Source of the DNA: Streptomyces atroolivaceus
Lineage (GTDB): Bacteria; Actinomycetota; Actinomycetes; Streptomycetales; Streptomycetaceae
Direction of reading: 5' to 3'
NCBI RefSeq assembly: GCF_000717025.1
Contig: NZ_JNXG01000031.1
Location: 1-50,940 of the forward strand
Length of the DNA stretch: 50,940 nt
Positions 16,853 through 24,391 of this stretch are shown here, piece by piece (the stretch's first letter is position 1; each line of letters starts with the position of its first letter). The notes under the pieces were generated by a model. That model had not been told where the DNA came from. It saw only the letters and a list, made by a program, of their open reading frames with translations, and ran no database searches. The position numbers were made by a program, and so were the translations under genes.

Positions 16853-17340
16853 AGAGTTCCTTTCTTTCTAAGTGTGAATGAGTGGTGCAGGGGCCCCGCG
16901 ACGAACGGGCTGATGTGGGTGTGAGGACAGGTCGTCGAGTAACGGTCCGGTGAGGTCCGCTCCACCTCGCTCTGCTTGGCCCCTCCATGAACGTGCTGGC
17001 CATGTTCAGTTCGGTCCGTCGGGTGTCTTCCCTCCCCGCGCGTATGGGGTCCGGGCCACCGGGACGCACGTCGGATGACGACGTGCGTCCCAAGGCAGCG
17101 GAGGGGCGGCGGCGTTGCCGTGCGGTCGCCGTCCGGGGACTGCCTTCAGCAGTACGACGGTCTCCCGACGGCCACGGTGCCGGCCCCGCTTCCGGGCCTC
17201 CGCCACGCCGAGGTCCGTGGCGGAGTGGCTCCCCGGCGAACCGTTCAGCGCCCCGCCCTCACCGAGTGCGTTCGGTGCGACGGCGACCGAGGGCATGCTC
17301 CCCTCGGCCCGAGGACGTCGCGGACCGAAGGGACGGACCC
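16853..17340. other. Intergenic region with a doubtful small ORF
   Basis: About 490 bp. It holds the promoter of the SGNH/FG-GAP gene. On the minus strand a 112-codon frame (17006-17344; MRVRPFGPRRPRAEGS) starts with an ATG that overlaps the TGA of the small membrane-protein gene (ATGA). The overlap suggests coupling, but the composition is basic and low in complexity and no family was recognised, so it is not called as a gene. Confidence 0.35.
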
Positions 17341-17655
17341 TCATGCGTCGACCTCTTGGTGGTAGGGGTGCCCGTTGGCGCGGGTTCCCCGGAAGCACTT
17401 GATTGCCCGGTAGGCCGACGCGACGAGCGCGGCGAACAGAACGTTCGCACTGCACATGAAGGTCCACTCGGCCACGGTGCCGGCCGTGCCCGCGGTCGAA
17501 TCCAGCGCCGAGAACAGTGCCGAGCCCGCGGGGTGGAAGAGGACGCACAGAAGGACGAAGGACCAGAACGGCGTCTTCTGCAGCGGCTTGGACCACACGA
17601 TGGCTGCAAGGGCCAGAGCGGTAACCAAGGTGGTGAGAAGGGCGATTCGATTCAT
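17341..17655 (-). CDS. Small hypothetical membrane protein
   Basis: A 104-residue protein with three predicted membrane segments (IALLTTLVTALALAAIVW, FWSFVLLCVLFHPAGSALF, AEWTFMCSANVLFAALVASA) and a short hydrophilic C-terminus (GTRANGHPYHQEVDA). The ATG at 17655 follows GAAAGGAT. The family was not recognised. It is alone on its strand except for the doubtful downstream ORF. Confidence 0.6.
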   Translation of the reverse strand: MNRIALLTTLVTALALAAIVWSKPLQKTPFWSFVLLCVLFHPAGSALFSALDSTAGTAGTVAEWTFMCSANVLFAALVASAYRAIKCFRGTRANGHPYHQEVDA

Positions 17656-17819
17656 GTGACGATCCTTTCGCGACGCGGCCCGGGCGGCGTCGGTCACCGG
17701 GAGGACCGCCACCTAGGCCCCAGGACCTAGAGCCTCCGCGTGGGAGCGCGAGGAGTCGCGTATGGCGGGCGGCCCGGCTTTGGAACGGCTCCCACCAGGA
17801 GCGGATACACAGCCCGCCA

Positions 17820-18155
17820 ACAAGCGCGCAACTTCGCCAGGGCGGCATGCACGTGGATGGCTTCAGAGACGGAGGGGCCGCCGCGGTCACCGCGTACGCG
17901 CGAGAACAGGGGCTGCCCGCGGCGGACAACGATTGCTGCGCCGACCGGATGGGCGAGGACCTCACGGCAGTCGCGTCGGTGAAACTCGACCGCCCCGAAT
18001 ACCTCGGCGCCACGCACGAGCTGTTCGGCAACACCGACGTACGGGACTGTGTCGGGGAGGCCGTCCGGGAACACCTCGGCACCTGGTCCGAGGAACAGCC
18101 GACACAAGCCGCACAGGTCATCGACCGGACCCCGCGGAACATCCACCAGGCCTGA
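17820..18155 (+). pseudogene. Fragment of a DNA gyrase subunit B gene
   Basis: The peptide from 17847 (MHVDGFRDG, AVTAYAREQGLPAADND, GEDLTAVASVKLDRPEYLGA, GNTDVRDCVGEAVREHLG) is the transducer region of GyrB/ParE. The E. coli counterparts are GTHEEGFR, REGLTAVISVKLxxPxFEGQ and LGNTEVKSxV. Upstream sequence is frameshifted (around 17820), and a TGA ends the frame shortly after QAAQVIDRT, so neither the ATPase nor the Toprim domain is present. It is a roughly 110-codon relic of a gyrB-like gene, possibly of the second-copy type found in aminocoumarin-resistant Streptomyces. Confidence 0.75.
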
Positions 18156-18609
18156 AACAGTCCGCGGAGTGGTCCGTGGCTGCTTCTCCGGCGCCCAGCG
18201 CAGAGCGCGGGCCGGCCAGGAGTGCAGCACGGCGGGGCGCAGCCGGTGCGGTCCTACTCCGGCTGCTGGCGCCCGCCACGGGATCGCCGGTGCTCAAGTC
18301 GACAGCATCCCCAAACTCGCCCGGACCAGCGACACGAGCCGGCACATCACGCACGGGGCGGGACGCTCGAACCGTCGCCCGCCGGTACACCCTGTGCCAC
18401 CAGCAACCTGCAGTGCACCGTGCCGCCATCCGGAGCGTGTGGCCACCATCGACTAGCGACGGCGTGCAGGTCGAAGAAGCGTCGGTTCACGGGCCGCAGT
18501 CGGTCTGCGCCGCAAGGACGGCAAACAGCCCCAGCTCACCCGCCGAGACGGCGTCCCGATGGCCGGCATCAGGTCCGGCGCCCGGAGGCGCCTGGGTCCG
18601 CAGCGGCCA
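18156..18609. other. Region without recognisable gene
   Basis: About 450 bp between the gyrB fragment and IS debris. Open frames on both strands lack a recognisable domain. It is probably decayed sequence. Confidence 0.4.
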
Positions 18610-18700
18610 GGGGCAGCTGGCGCAAAGTCAGGTTTGTGCGCCAGTAAGCTGCTACAAGCGGTACCCGGTCTTCCAGTGCACGGAACCACGGGCGACCCGC
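18610..18700 (-). mobile_element. IS5-type transposase scrap
   Basis: The stretch CTGGCGCAAAGTCAGGTTTG, then TGCGCCAGTAAGC and CCCGGTCTTCCAG, matches 22965-23020 of the damaged IS5-type transposase (CGGCGCAGAGTCAAGTTGG, TGTGCCAGTAAGC, CCCGGTCCTCCAG). It encodes on the minus strand the AYWRTNLTLRQL helix. Only about 90 bp remain. Confidence 0.65.
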
Positions 18701-18778
18701 CTCAGCCACTACAAACGACGCGGACACACACCACCAGAAGCTGCCCGCCCGTCACACCAAAGACCGTTGCAGTACTGA

Positions 18779-18864
18779 TGCGCTTGTGCGGCATCTCCTC
18801 TCACGTCGCGATGCGGTACATCAACGCAGCCCACCCTGAACGCACCGCGAAGCTGCCACGGTAA
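18779..18864 (+). pseudogene. Possible integrase C-terminal scrap
   Basis: The short frame MRLCGISSHVAMRYINAAHP ending in KLPR-stop resembles the C-terminal tail of some actinobacterial tyrosine recombinases. It is only 28 codons long, with no catalytic Arg/His/Tyr in view, so the assignment is tentative. Confidence 0.3.
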
Positions 18865-18933
18865 CCAGGGCGGGCACCCCACCGAGCCCTGCCGAGACTT
18901 GGGCTGCGGGCCCGAAGCGGACTTGCGAGTCTG

Positions 18934-19130
18934 TCAGTGGCGGGAGCCTGGCGTGCGAGACACCTCGCGCAGGGTGTTGGTGACGACGTGCGCGAGGCGG
19001 TTCGCGGCGCCCGCCGCCTCGCCCGCCCGCTCTGCCACTCGACCGATGTTGCTGGGCAGCTCGGAGAACACCAGCAGTTCCAGGAGCACAACGAGACCGG
19101 GGTAGCCGTCGTCCATCAGCACATCCCGCA
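18934..19130 (-). pseudogene. Hypothetical protein fragment
   Basis: A coding-looking minus-strand frame: RDVLMDDGYPGLVVLLELLV, SELPSNIGRVAERAGEAAGA, LAHVVTNTLREVSR and a stop after PGSRH. Upstream it runs towards the IS1380 remnant, but an extra A in AAAA at about 19156 puts the two out of frame. The family was not recognised; it was probably truncated by the IS. Confidence 0.4.
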
Positions 19131-19368
19131 CCGCCGTCAGCCGGTCCGAGCCGAGCCATTTTCAGCACGCCCCCGGCCTGCGAGACCACCGTCCGACCGC
19201 CGCTCTCGATGCGGACACGCGGGTACGACCCGATACGCTTCTCCACCGGGAGTACCTCTTTCCGTGCAGCCAGCAGGACCCTAGAATTGTCCAATCGTTG
19301 CAGGTCAGGAACGCTCTCTGCTTATTTGATCAAGCCTCGGTGCTCCAACTCGTGAGAGCGCGAGGCTC
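19131..19368 (-). mobile_element. IS1380-family left-end remnant (copy 1)
   Basis: The minus strand encodes KRIGSYPRVRIESGGRTVVS, the conserved N-terminus of Streptomyces IS1380 transposases, preceded by the non-coding IS end (to about 19368). Some 160 bp of this end are nearly identical to 21545-21701 (shared blocks GGGTACGACCCGATACGCTT, GTCCAATCGTTGCAGGTCAG). Only about 25 transposase codons are kept before the sequence changes. Confidence 0.7.
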
Positions 19369-19415
19369 AACGTGTGCGCCCCGTCGTTCCAAGACTCCGC
19401 ACCGCACTGACCGCC

Positions 19416-20210
19416 TCAGGTGACACGGAAGACCGGCCAGCCGATCTCGGTGCGCCACGCGGCGGGATCGCTCGTGTCACGGGGGCCGACAACGTAGACC
19501 TCCCGCACCGGCCCGGCCACCGACATCGCGTTCTCCACCACCCAAGTCCCGAGTTCGCCGTACGTGACCTCGATGCCGTCGTGCTCGCCGACATGGGTGG
19601 TGACCGCAAGTTCCGCGGTCGGCAGACTCACGGGGTGCACGCGTCCGGTGCGAGGTGGCGCAGCGGACGGCAGGTAGACGAGCGCGTGACCGCGCTCCTG
19701 CTCGAAAAGGGCGTTGTCGTAGCAGCCGCCCGGCGGTCCGGTCACGGCGGCGCCGACGGCCGCCTCCAATTCGGCCATCGCGCCTGCGTACCAGGTCTCA
19801 ATGTCGCGATGCCCGACTACGGCCTCCACCGCCGCGACCGTCCGTGCGGGCTCCGCACGCAGCTCGACGTCGATGGGCGCGGGGTCGGGCCGGAGGAGGC
19901 GGCGCAGCGATACGACTGCGGCCCGGGTGCGGTCGAGCGCATCCTCGAGGCGTTGGAGGTGGTCTGCGACCAGCGCCGCCCGGACACCGGGGTCGGGGGT
20001 CCGCAGGATCTGCTGCACATCGCTCAGGGGGACGTCGAGCTCGCGGAGCCGATGGATGACCTGCGCGGTCGGGATTTGGTCGACGCCGTAGTAGCGGTAA
20101 CCGGTGGTCTCGTCCACCACGGCAGGTTCCAGCAGGGCCGCCTCGTGATACCGGCGCAGGGTCCGGACGCTCAAGTGGGTCAGCCGCGAGAACTCGCCAA
20201 TGGTCAGCAT
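19416..20210 (-). CDS. MerR-family regulator with GyrI-like effector domain
   Basis: A 264-residue regulator. The N-terminal winged HTH is MerR-type (MLTIGEFSRLTHLSVRTLRR, then YYGVDQIPTAQVIHRLRELD), followed by a coiled dimerisation helix (about 75-115) and a GyrI-like ligand domain (about 120-264; VEAVVGHRDIETWYAGAMAE, GIEVTYGELGTWVVENA). This architecture is that of BmrR-like multidrug-sensing activators. Upstream, a promoter with a 19-bp spacer (-35 TGGACT at 20242-20247, -10 CAGAAT at 20217-20222) places the start at or next to the ATG, suggesting a leaderless transcript. The divergent SnoaL-like and SDR genes are the likely targets. Confidence 0.87.
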   Translation of the reverse strand: MLTIGEFSRLTHLSVRTLRRYHEAALLEPAVVDETTGYRYYGVDQIPTAQVIHRLRELDVPLSDVQQILRTPDPGVRAALVADHLQRLEDALDRTRAAVVSLRRLLRPDPAPIDVELRAEPARTVAAVEAVVGHRDIETWYAGAMAELEAAVGAAVTGPPGGCYDNALFEQERGHALVYLPSAAPPRTGRVHPVSLPTAELAVTTHVGEHDGIEVTYGELGTWVVENAMSVAGPVREVYVVGPRDTSDPAAWRTEIGWPVFRVT

Positions 20211-20216
20211 CCCCTC

Positions 20217-20282
20217 ATTCTGAACGTTCCCCCTGGGGGAGAGTCCACGGCTTGACCCTCCCGCGCCGCGAGGTCACACGGT
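20217..20282. promoter_or_regulatory. Divergent MerR-type promoters, both with 19-bp spacers
   Basis: Minus strand: TGGACT (20242-20247), 19 bp, CAGAAT (20217-20222), with TCCCCCTGGGGGA (20228-20240) centred in the spacer. Plus strand: TTGACC (20252-20257), 19 bp, CACGGT (20277-20282), with the inverted repeat TGACC/GGTCA at 20253-20276. In both directions 6 nt separate the -10 box from the ATG. Overlong 19-bp spacers are the hallmark of MerR-activated promoters. Confidence 0.6.
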
Positions 20283-20288
20283 GGGCTC

Positions 20289-20651
20289 ATGAAACAGCAC
20301 ACCGATCTTCCGTGCGATCTGCTCCCGACCGCCGTGCGCCAGTTCTTCGCCGCCCACATCGTCCGCGACGCCGACACCGCCTCGTCGTTTCTCGCCGAGG
20401 ATGTGGTGATCGTCGACCAGGACGAGACCTTCCGCGGCCGGGAGGAGGCCTACGCGTTCCTGCGGGACGCCGGGTCCGAGTTCGAGTACACGACCGAGCA
20501 GATCGGCGCTCACCGCGTCGATGACACCCACTGGGTGGTAACCGTGCGGCTCGAAGGCAGCTTCCCGGGAGGCGTCGCCGAGCTCGACTACCGGTTCGCG
20601 CTGCGGGACGACCTCATCGCCGAACTCATCATCGCCAACCACCCGGCCTGA
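20289..20651 (+). CDS. SnoaL/NTF2-like protein
   Basis: A 120-residue single-domain protein with an NTF2-like cone fold ([79 protein letters not shown]). Such proteins are polyketide cyclases, isomerases or ligand binders. It begins 78 bp from the divergent MerR gene behind a 19-bp-spacer promoter and is followed after 38 bp by an SDR, so both are probably activated by the MerR protein. No Shine-Dalgarno sequence precedes the ATG, consistent with a leaderless start. Confidence 0.8.
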   Translation: MKQHTDLPCDLLPTAVRQFFAAHIVRDADTASSFLAEDVVIVDQDETFRGREEAYAFLRDAGSEFEYTTEQIGAHRVDDTHWVVTVRLEGSFPGGVAELDYRFALRDDLIAELIIANHPA

Positions 20652-20689
20652 CCGAACCCGCACCACCTCAATCTTCAGTGGAGAGAACA

Positions 20690-21475
20690 ATGTCTAGTTC
20701 AGATCGCGATCGTCTCAACGGTCGCCGGGCGCTGGTCACGGGCGGTTCGAAGGGCTCGGGCAAGGCCGTCGTAGAGAGACTGCGAGAGATGGGTGCCGAC
20801 GTGTGGACCACGGCACGCACTATGCCCGGCGGCTACGAGCGCCCCGACCGGTTCATCGAGGCGGACACTTCCACGGTGGGCGGTGTAGAGGTTGCAGTGT
20901 CCAAGATCTCTGAGGGAGGTGCGCTGGACATCCTGGTGCACGTTGTCGGAGGATCGTCAACCCCGCCTGGCGGATTCGCTGCAGCGACTGAGGAGCACTG
21001 GCTGGCGGAGCTCAACCTGAACTTCTTGGGAGCTGTCCGACTGGATCGAGCACTGCTGCCGGCAATGGTGGAGGCGGGATCAGGAGTAGTTGTCCACGTC
21101 ACGTCGATACAGCGTCAGATGCCTTTGCACGACGCGACGTTGCCGTACGCGTCAGCCAAGGGTGCCCTGCGTACGTACAGCAAGGGTCTCGCGAACGAAC
21201 TGGCCCCACGAGGAGTGCGAGTAAACGCCGTCAGCCCCGGGGGGATTCAGACCGGAGCGTACGAGGGCTTCCTCGACCAGCTGGTCAAGGGCAACGGACT
21301 GACCCGCGAAGAAGCGGAGCAGAGCCTGATGGATTCCCTCGGAGGGGTTCCAATCGGAAGGTTCGCAACGACGGAAGAGGTCGCGGACCTGGTCGGCTTC
21401 CTCGTTTCGGACCGAGCCTCATCCATTGTGGGCGCGGAGTACGTCATCGACGGCGGCACTGTTCCAACCGTCTGA
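20690..21475 (+). CDS. SDR-family oxidoreductase
   Basis: A 261-residue SDR: cofactor motif TGGSKGSG (the usual I/L of TGxxxGIG is Ser here), VHVVGGS in place of NNAG, Ser in VTSIQR, and Y-x3-K in YASAKGAL. The C-terminus is of the [20 protein letters not shown] type found in 3-oxoacyl-ACP-reductase-like enzymes. ATG 20690 has GGAGAG 4 nt upstream; a GTG at 20678 is possible but overlaps that site. It is likely co-transcribed with the SnoaL-like gene under MerR control. Codon usage is less biased than in the neighbours (more A/T in third positions), hinting at separate acquisition. Confidence 0.85.
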   Translation: MSSSDRDRLNGRRALVTGGSKGSGKAVVERLREMGADVWTTARTMPGGYERPDRFIEADTSTVGGVEVAVSKISEGGALDILVHVVGGSSTPPGGFAAATEEHWLAELNLNFLGAVRLDRALLPAMVEAGSGVVVHVTSIQRQMPLHDATLPYASAKGALRTYSKGLANELAPRGVRVNAVSPGGIQTGAYEGFLDQLVKGNGLTREEAEQSLMDSLGGVPIGRFATTEEVADLVGFLVSDRASSIVGAEYVIDGGTVPTV

Positions 21476-21537
21476 GCCAGACACCAGTTCCGCGTAGCCA
21501 CTCGCGAACAGCTCGATCCGGCGGCGGAACCCCCTCC

Positions 21538-21701
21538 TTCACAAGGACCACGCGGGTACGACCCGATACGCTTCTTCACCTGGAGAGCGCCTCTTTCCGT
21601 GCAGCCAACAGGACCCTAGAAAGTCCAATCGTTGCAGGTCAGAGGTGCTCTCTGCATATTGGATCAAGCGTCCGCGCCCCAACTCGTGAAAGCGGGGGCT
21701 A
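21538..21701 (-). mobile_element. IS1380-family left-end remnant (copy 2)
   Basis: Nearly the same as 19205-19368 in the same orientation: GGGTACGACCCGATACGCTT, the small KRIGSYPR-coding start and the terminal AACTCGTGAAAGCGGGGGCT. The transposase is interrupted after about 10 codons. The two remnants form 160-bp direct repeats flanking the MerR/SnoaL/SDR locus. Confidence 0.7.
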
Positions 21702-21717
21702 AGGGTTGTCCCGTAAC
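21702..21717 (+). repeat. Solo IS5-type terminal repeat
   Basis: TAAGGGTTGTCCCGTA directly abuts the IS1380 remnant. It is the exact inverse complement of the right end of the IS5-type element (23192-23207). Together the two enclose the VOC gene and the damaged transposase, 1.5 kb in all. Confidence 0.65.
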
Positions 21718-21894
21718 TGATCTTTGGCAGCACGAGAGTGGCCGGCCGGGATCGAGGTTCCCTTTGGGGAAGCGCTGACCTCCGGTTCACCCCTGTGACC
21801 GCACGACACAGCAGCGGATGGCAGGGCTCTCCTCCCGGCAACGTGTGGATCCACCCGCCCGGGGAGATGAGCAGGCCCCTGTTATCGTGCGCCG

Positions 21895-22326
21895 ATGTCA
21901 ACGATCAAGCAGTTCCAAGTGACCTTCGACTGCGCGAAACCTGCGCGCCTCGCCGCCTTCTGGTGCGAGGTGCTGGGGTACGTCGTACCGACAGTCCCGG
22001 AGGGCTTTGCCACGTGGGAGGAGTACCACCACTCGCTGCCGCCTGAGGACGAGATCTACTTCGCGTGTACTGATCCCTCGGGTGTGGCCCCGCGCCTGCT
22101 CTTCCAGCGAGTTCCCGAAGGGAAAGTCGTCAAGAACCGGGTGCATCTCTGTGTGCGGGCCGGCGCCGGGCTCGTGGGTGACGAGCGCCTGGCCACACTC
22201 GAGGCCGAATGCGCACGGCTGATGGCGCTCGGCGCGAAGCACGTGCTGACGCAGCGCGCCGATGGCGTCAACGAGTCGTGCATCACGATGCAGGACATCG
22301 AGGGCAACGAGTTCTGCCTCGGCTGA
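21895..22326 (+). CDS. VOC-family (glyoxalase/bleomycin-resistance-like) protein
   Basis: A 143-residue protein with two beta-alpha-beta-beta-beta modules: FQVTFDCAKPARLAAFWCEV, LLFQRVPEGKVVKNRVHLCV, LEAECARLMALGAKHVLT and MQDIEGNEFCLG. This matches the Glyoxalase_6-type subgroup with the cysteine-rich FDCAKPARLAAFWCEVLGY start. Metal ligands of true glyoxalases are not obvious, so the activity is unknown. A TATCGT box (21883-21888) 6 nt before the ATG and no ribosome site suggest leaderless expression. The gene lies between two inverted IS5-type ends. Confidence 0.82.
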   Translation: MSTIKQFQVTFDCAKPARLAAFWCEVLGYVVPTVPEGFATWEEYHHSLPPEDEIYFACTDPSGVAPRLLFQRVPEGKVVKNRVHLCVRAGAGLVGDERLATLEAECARLMALGAKHVLTQRADGVNESCITMQDIEGNEFCLG

Positions 22327-22387
22327 CTCTCCTCCGAGACGGGGAGGTGGGGAGCCGTCTCCCGGGGACCTCTCAGGTCCCGCATGC

Positions 22388-23208
22388 GGCGGGCGTCATC
22401 CCGTGAGGGCGAGGTTGTGTAGGCGGGCAACGCCGTGCATCGCGTGGCGCACACCGTCGCCTCTCAGGCGGCAGTCGCACAGAATCTTCCAGGTCTTCAT
22501 CCGGGCGAAGGCGTGCTCGACGCGGGCGCGAACCCGTTTGTGGTCGTGATTGTGGTCGGCCTGCCAGTCGGTCAGTTCGCCGCCTAGGGGCCGGCGGTGC
22601 GGGATGACGAGGCCTGTTCCGGGGTAGCCGCCGTCGGCGATCGTGGTTGTCCGGCCGACGGCGGCCTTGGCCCCGGATTCCTCCCATGCCCGGCAGTCGT
22701 TGCGGTTGCCGGGCAGGGGCCGGCCGACCACCACAACCAGGCGGGTGTCGGCGTCGATGACCACCTGGTGGTTCGTCGAGTAGCGATAGTTCTTCGACTG
22801 CGCGGCGACCTGGTGGTCGCGGGTGGGTACCAGTGTCCCGTCCACGATCAGCACCGCGTCCTTGGCGAATCGCCTACGCGGGGCAAGCGCGAGCCTGGGG
22901 CCGAGATGGTCGATGACGCGATCGGCGGTGGACTTCGACACTCCGGAGAACGGCGCGAGTCGGCGCAGAGTCAAGTTGGTGTGCCAGTAAGCGGCCACCA
23001 GTAGCACCCGGTCCTCCAGGGAGAGCTTCCACGGCCGGCCACGGCCCGGCGCGTCGCCGCCCTCGCGGCGCAGCTACCTCATCAACTTGGCGAAGGCGCG
23101 CGGGCTCAGTCCGGCGAACGGGGCTATCCAGGACGGCTCCGACGCCGTGATCACACCAGCCACGGCCAAGATCATCCCACGGCAAAATCACGTACGGGAC
23201 AACCCTTA
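22388..23208 (-). mobile_element. IS5-type element with damaged transposase
   Basis: The right end ACGGGACAACCCTTA (23194-23208) and left end GGGCGTCATCCCGT (22391-22404) form an imperfect terminal repeat around one transposase gene, giving about 820 bp. No clean target duplication is visible. The right end matches other solo ends in the window (21702, 24256, 4424). A second damaged IS begins a few bases further right (23215). Confidence 0.65.
22396..23175 (-). pseudogene. IS5-family (DDE_4-type) transposase with a nonsense codon
   Basis: The frame begins at ATG 23175 (MILAVAGVITASEPSW), runs to an in-frame TAG at 23074-23076 (probably CAG originally) and continues in the same frame to the stop at 22396. 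The rest is intact: HTH (AYWHTNLTLRRLAPFSGVSK), catalytic Asp in LIVDGTLVPT, second Asp in IADGGYPGTGL, and Glu in RVEHAFARMKTWKILCDCRL. Only one point mutation separates it from a full-length 259-residue transposase. Confidence 0.75.
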
Positions 23209-23214
23209 CGAGTC

Positions 23215-24251
23215 CGTGCACGGTTAGCGGTGGGACGTCGCAGGGGTCGGTGGAGCCTCGGTGCTCACGTCGGCCAAACCGGGATCGGGTCTGTAGTCTG
23301 TTGCTGGGACAGTAGGCTGGCGATGGCTTGGACGGTGTCGTCCATGTGCTCGCGGCGGCCGAGGTGACGGGTCAGCGCCCGCCAGTACTTCAGGTGGCCG
23401 GATGCCGTGCTCGACCCGGATGCGGCGTGCGGAGTGGGCCTTGCGCTGGCGCTCGTGCATCTCCTCGTACCAGTCCGGGGCATTCTTCTTGAACTTGCGG
23501 TGCGGTGGCGTCACGACGCGTCCGCCGGTCTGTGCTCCGAGTCCTTGATAGCCGGCAACGGCAAGGACCTCGACTGGTGGACCGTCGGCCAGGAGCTTGA
23601 CCAGCCCTAACTCTCGGGCGTGGGTGATGTCCGCGCAGCTTCCGGGCTTGGTCGGGCTGCAGAACAGCAGCCGCCCGTCCTCGTCGGTGAACACCATGGC
23701 CTTCACGGCGTTCTGCTTGTTCTTGCCGGAGATGAACCTGTCCCGGTCTTTGCGGCCGACGGCCGGGCGGCGGACACGGATCTCGGTGCCGTCGATGATG
23801 CCGGTCTTCCCGGCCTGGCCGAGATGGTCAACGACCTCGGCCAGGGTTCGCAGGCGCACGTCGGGGCTGACCATGCATCCCCGCTCCGCGAGCAGGGGCC
23901 GCACCTCGCCGATCGCCCGGGTGACGGTCGAGCGGTCCACGCCAACCAGCAGGCCAGCACATCATGAGTAACCCCGTGGCGAAGGTGCACGAGCGTGGCC
24001 AGGAGCCGGTCGACGAAGACCATGCGGTGCTTCGCACCAGCGCCCACCGCACGCTTCCGCGACCGGGACGCAAGCCTGGCCTGGTGCCGCTCATGCCACA
24101 ACGGTCCCACCTCAGCAACGAGTTCAGCGATCACAGCTGCCGACAAGCCCGTGATCCTCCGGTCGCTGATGATCGCTGTGCGCGTCACGTTCCCCACCAC
24201 GCAGCCATGATCGCCGATCCGCGCTCGACGCCCCACCGCTAACCGTGCACG
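23215..24251 (-). mobile_element. Second IS5-superfamily element with 25-bp terminal repeats
   Basis: CGTGCACGGTTAGCGGTGGG at 23215-23234 matches the inverted right end (complement of 24232-24251) and extends about 6 bp further with one mismatch. Outside both ends the flanks also mirror each other (ACGGGACA, CCTTACGAG on the left; CTCGTAAAGG, TGTCCCGT on the right), so the inverted similarity extends to about 50 bp. The element contains one transposase disabled by frameshifts. Confidence 0.65.
23224..24212 (-). pseudogene. IS5-superfamily (HARBI1-like) transposase, frameshifted
   Basis: The N-terminal frame (TGLSAAVIAELVAEVGPLWH, LLATLVHLRHGVTHDVLACW) loses a base at about 23945. It continues in the next frame as GVDRSTVTRAIGEVRPLL, then GIIDGTEIRVRRP (first Asp), CSPTKPGSCADITHARELGL and RIRVEHGI (Glu). 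A second shift near 23405 moves the C-terminus HLKYWRALTRHLGRREH to another frame. The motif that normally reads LADAGYQG is LAVAGYQG here, so the second catalytic Asp also appears lost. Confidence 0.75.
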
Positions 24252-24391
24252 AGCTCGTAAAGGCTGTCCCGTAATCCAAGAGCGGCCTTCACCCCGGGCT
24301 CTTCCCCCGGCCTGCAGTCGGTTAGGTTGCCTGGCCGGCCCACGTCGGTGCTGGGGAGACCGCTTCCGTGGGCGCTCTCCCCAGCTGTGTT
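24252..24391. other. IS-end scrap and efflux-gene 3' flank
   Basis: TAAAGGCTGTCCCGTAATCC (24258-24277) is another IS5-type terminal sequence. Nothing else was recognised before the MFS stop codon. Confidence 0.5.

Noticed and set aside
17006..18142. 378-residue minus-strand open frame
   Set aside because: Overlaps the small membrane protein in another frame and the gyrB fragment on the other strand. Only the last part (17006-17344), with an ATGA overlap, was kept as a doubtful ORF in an intergenic entry.
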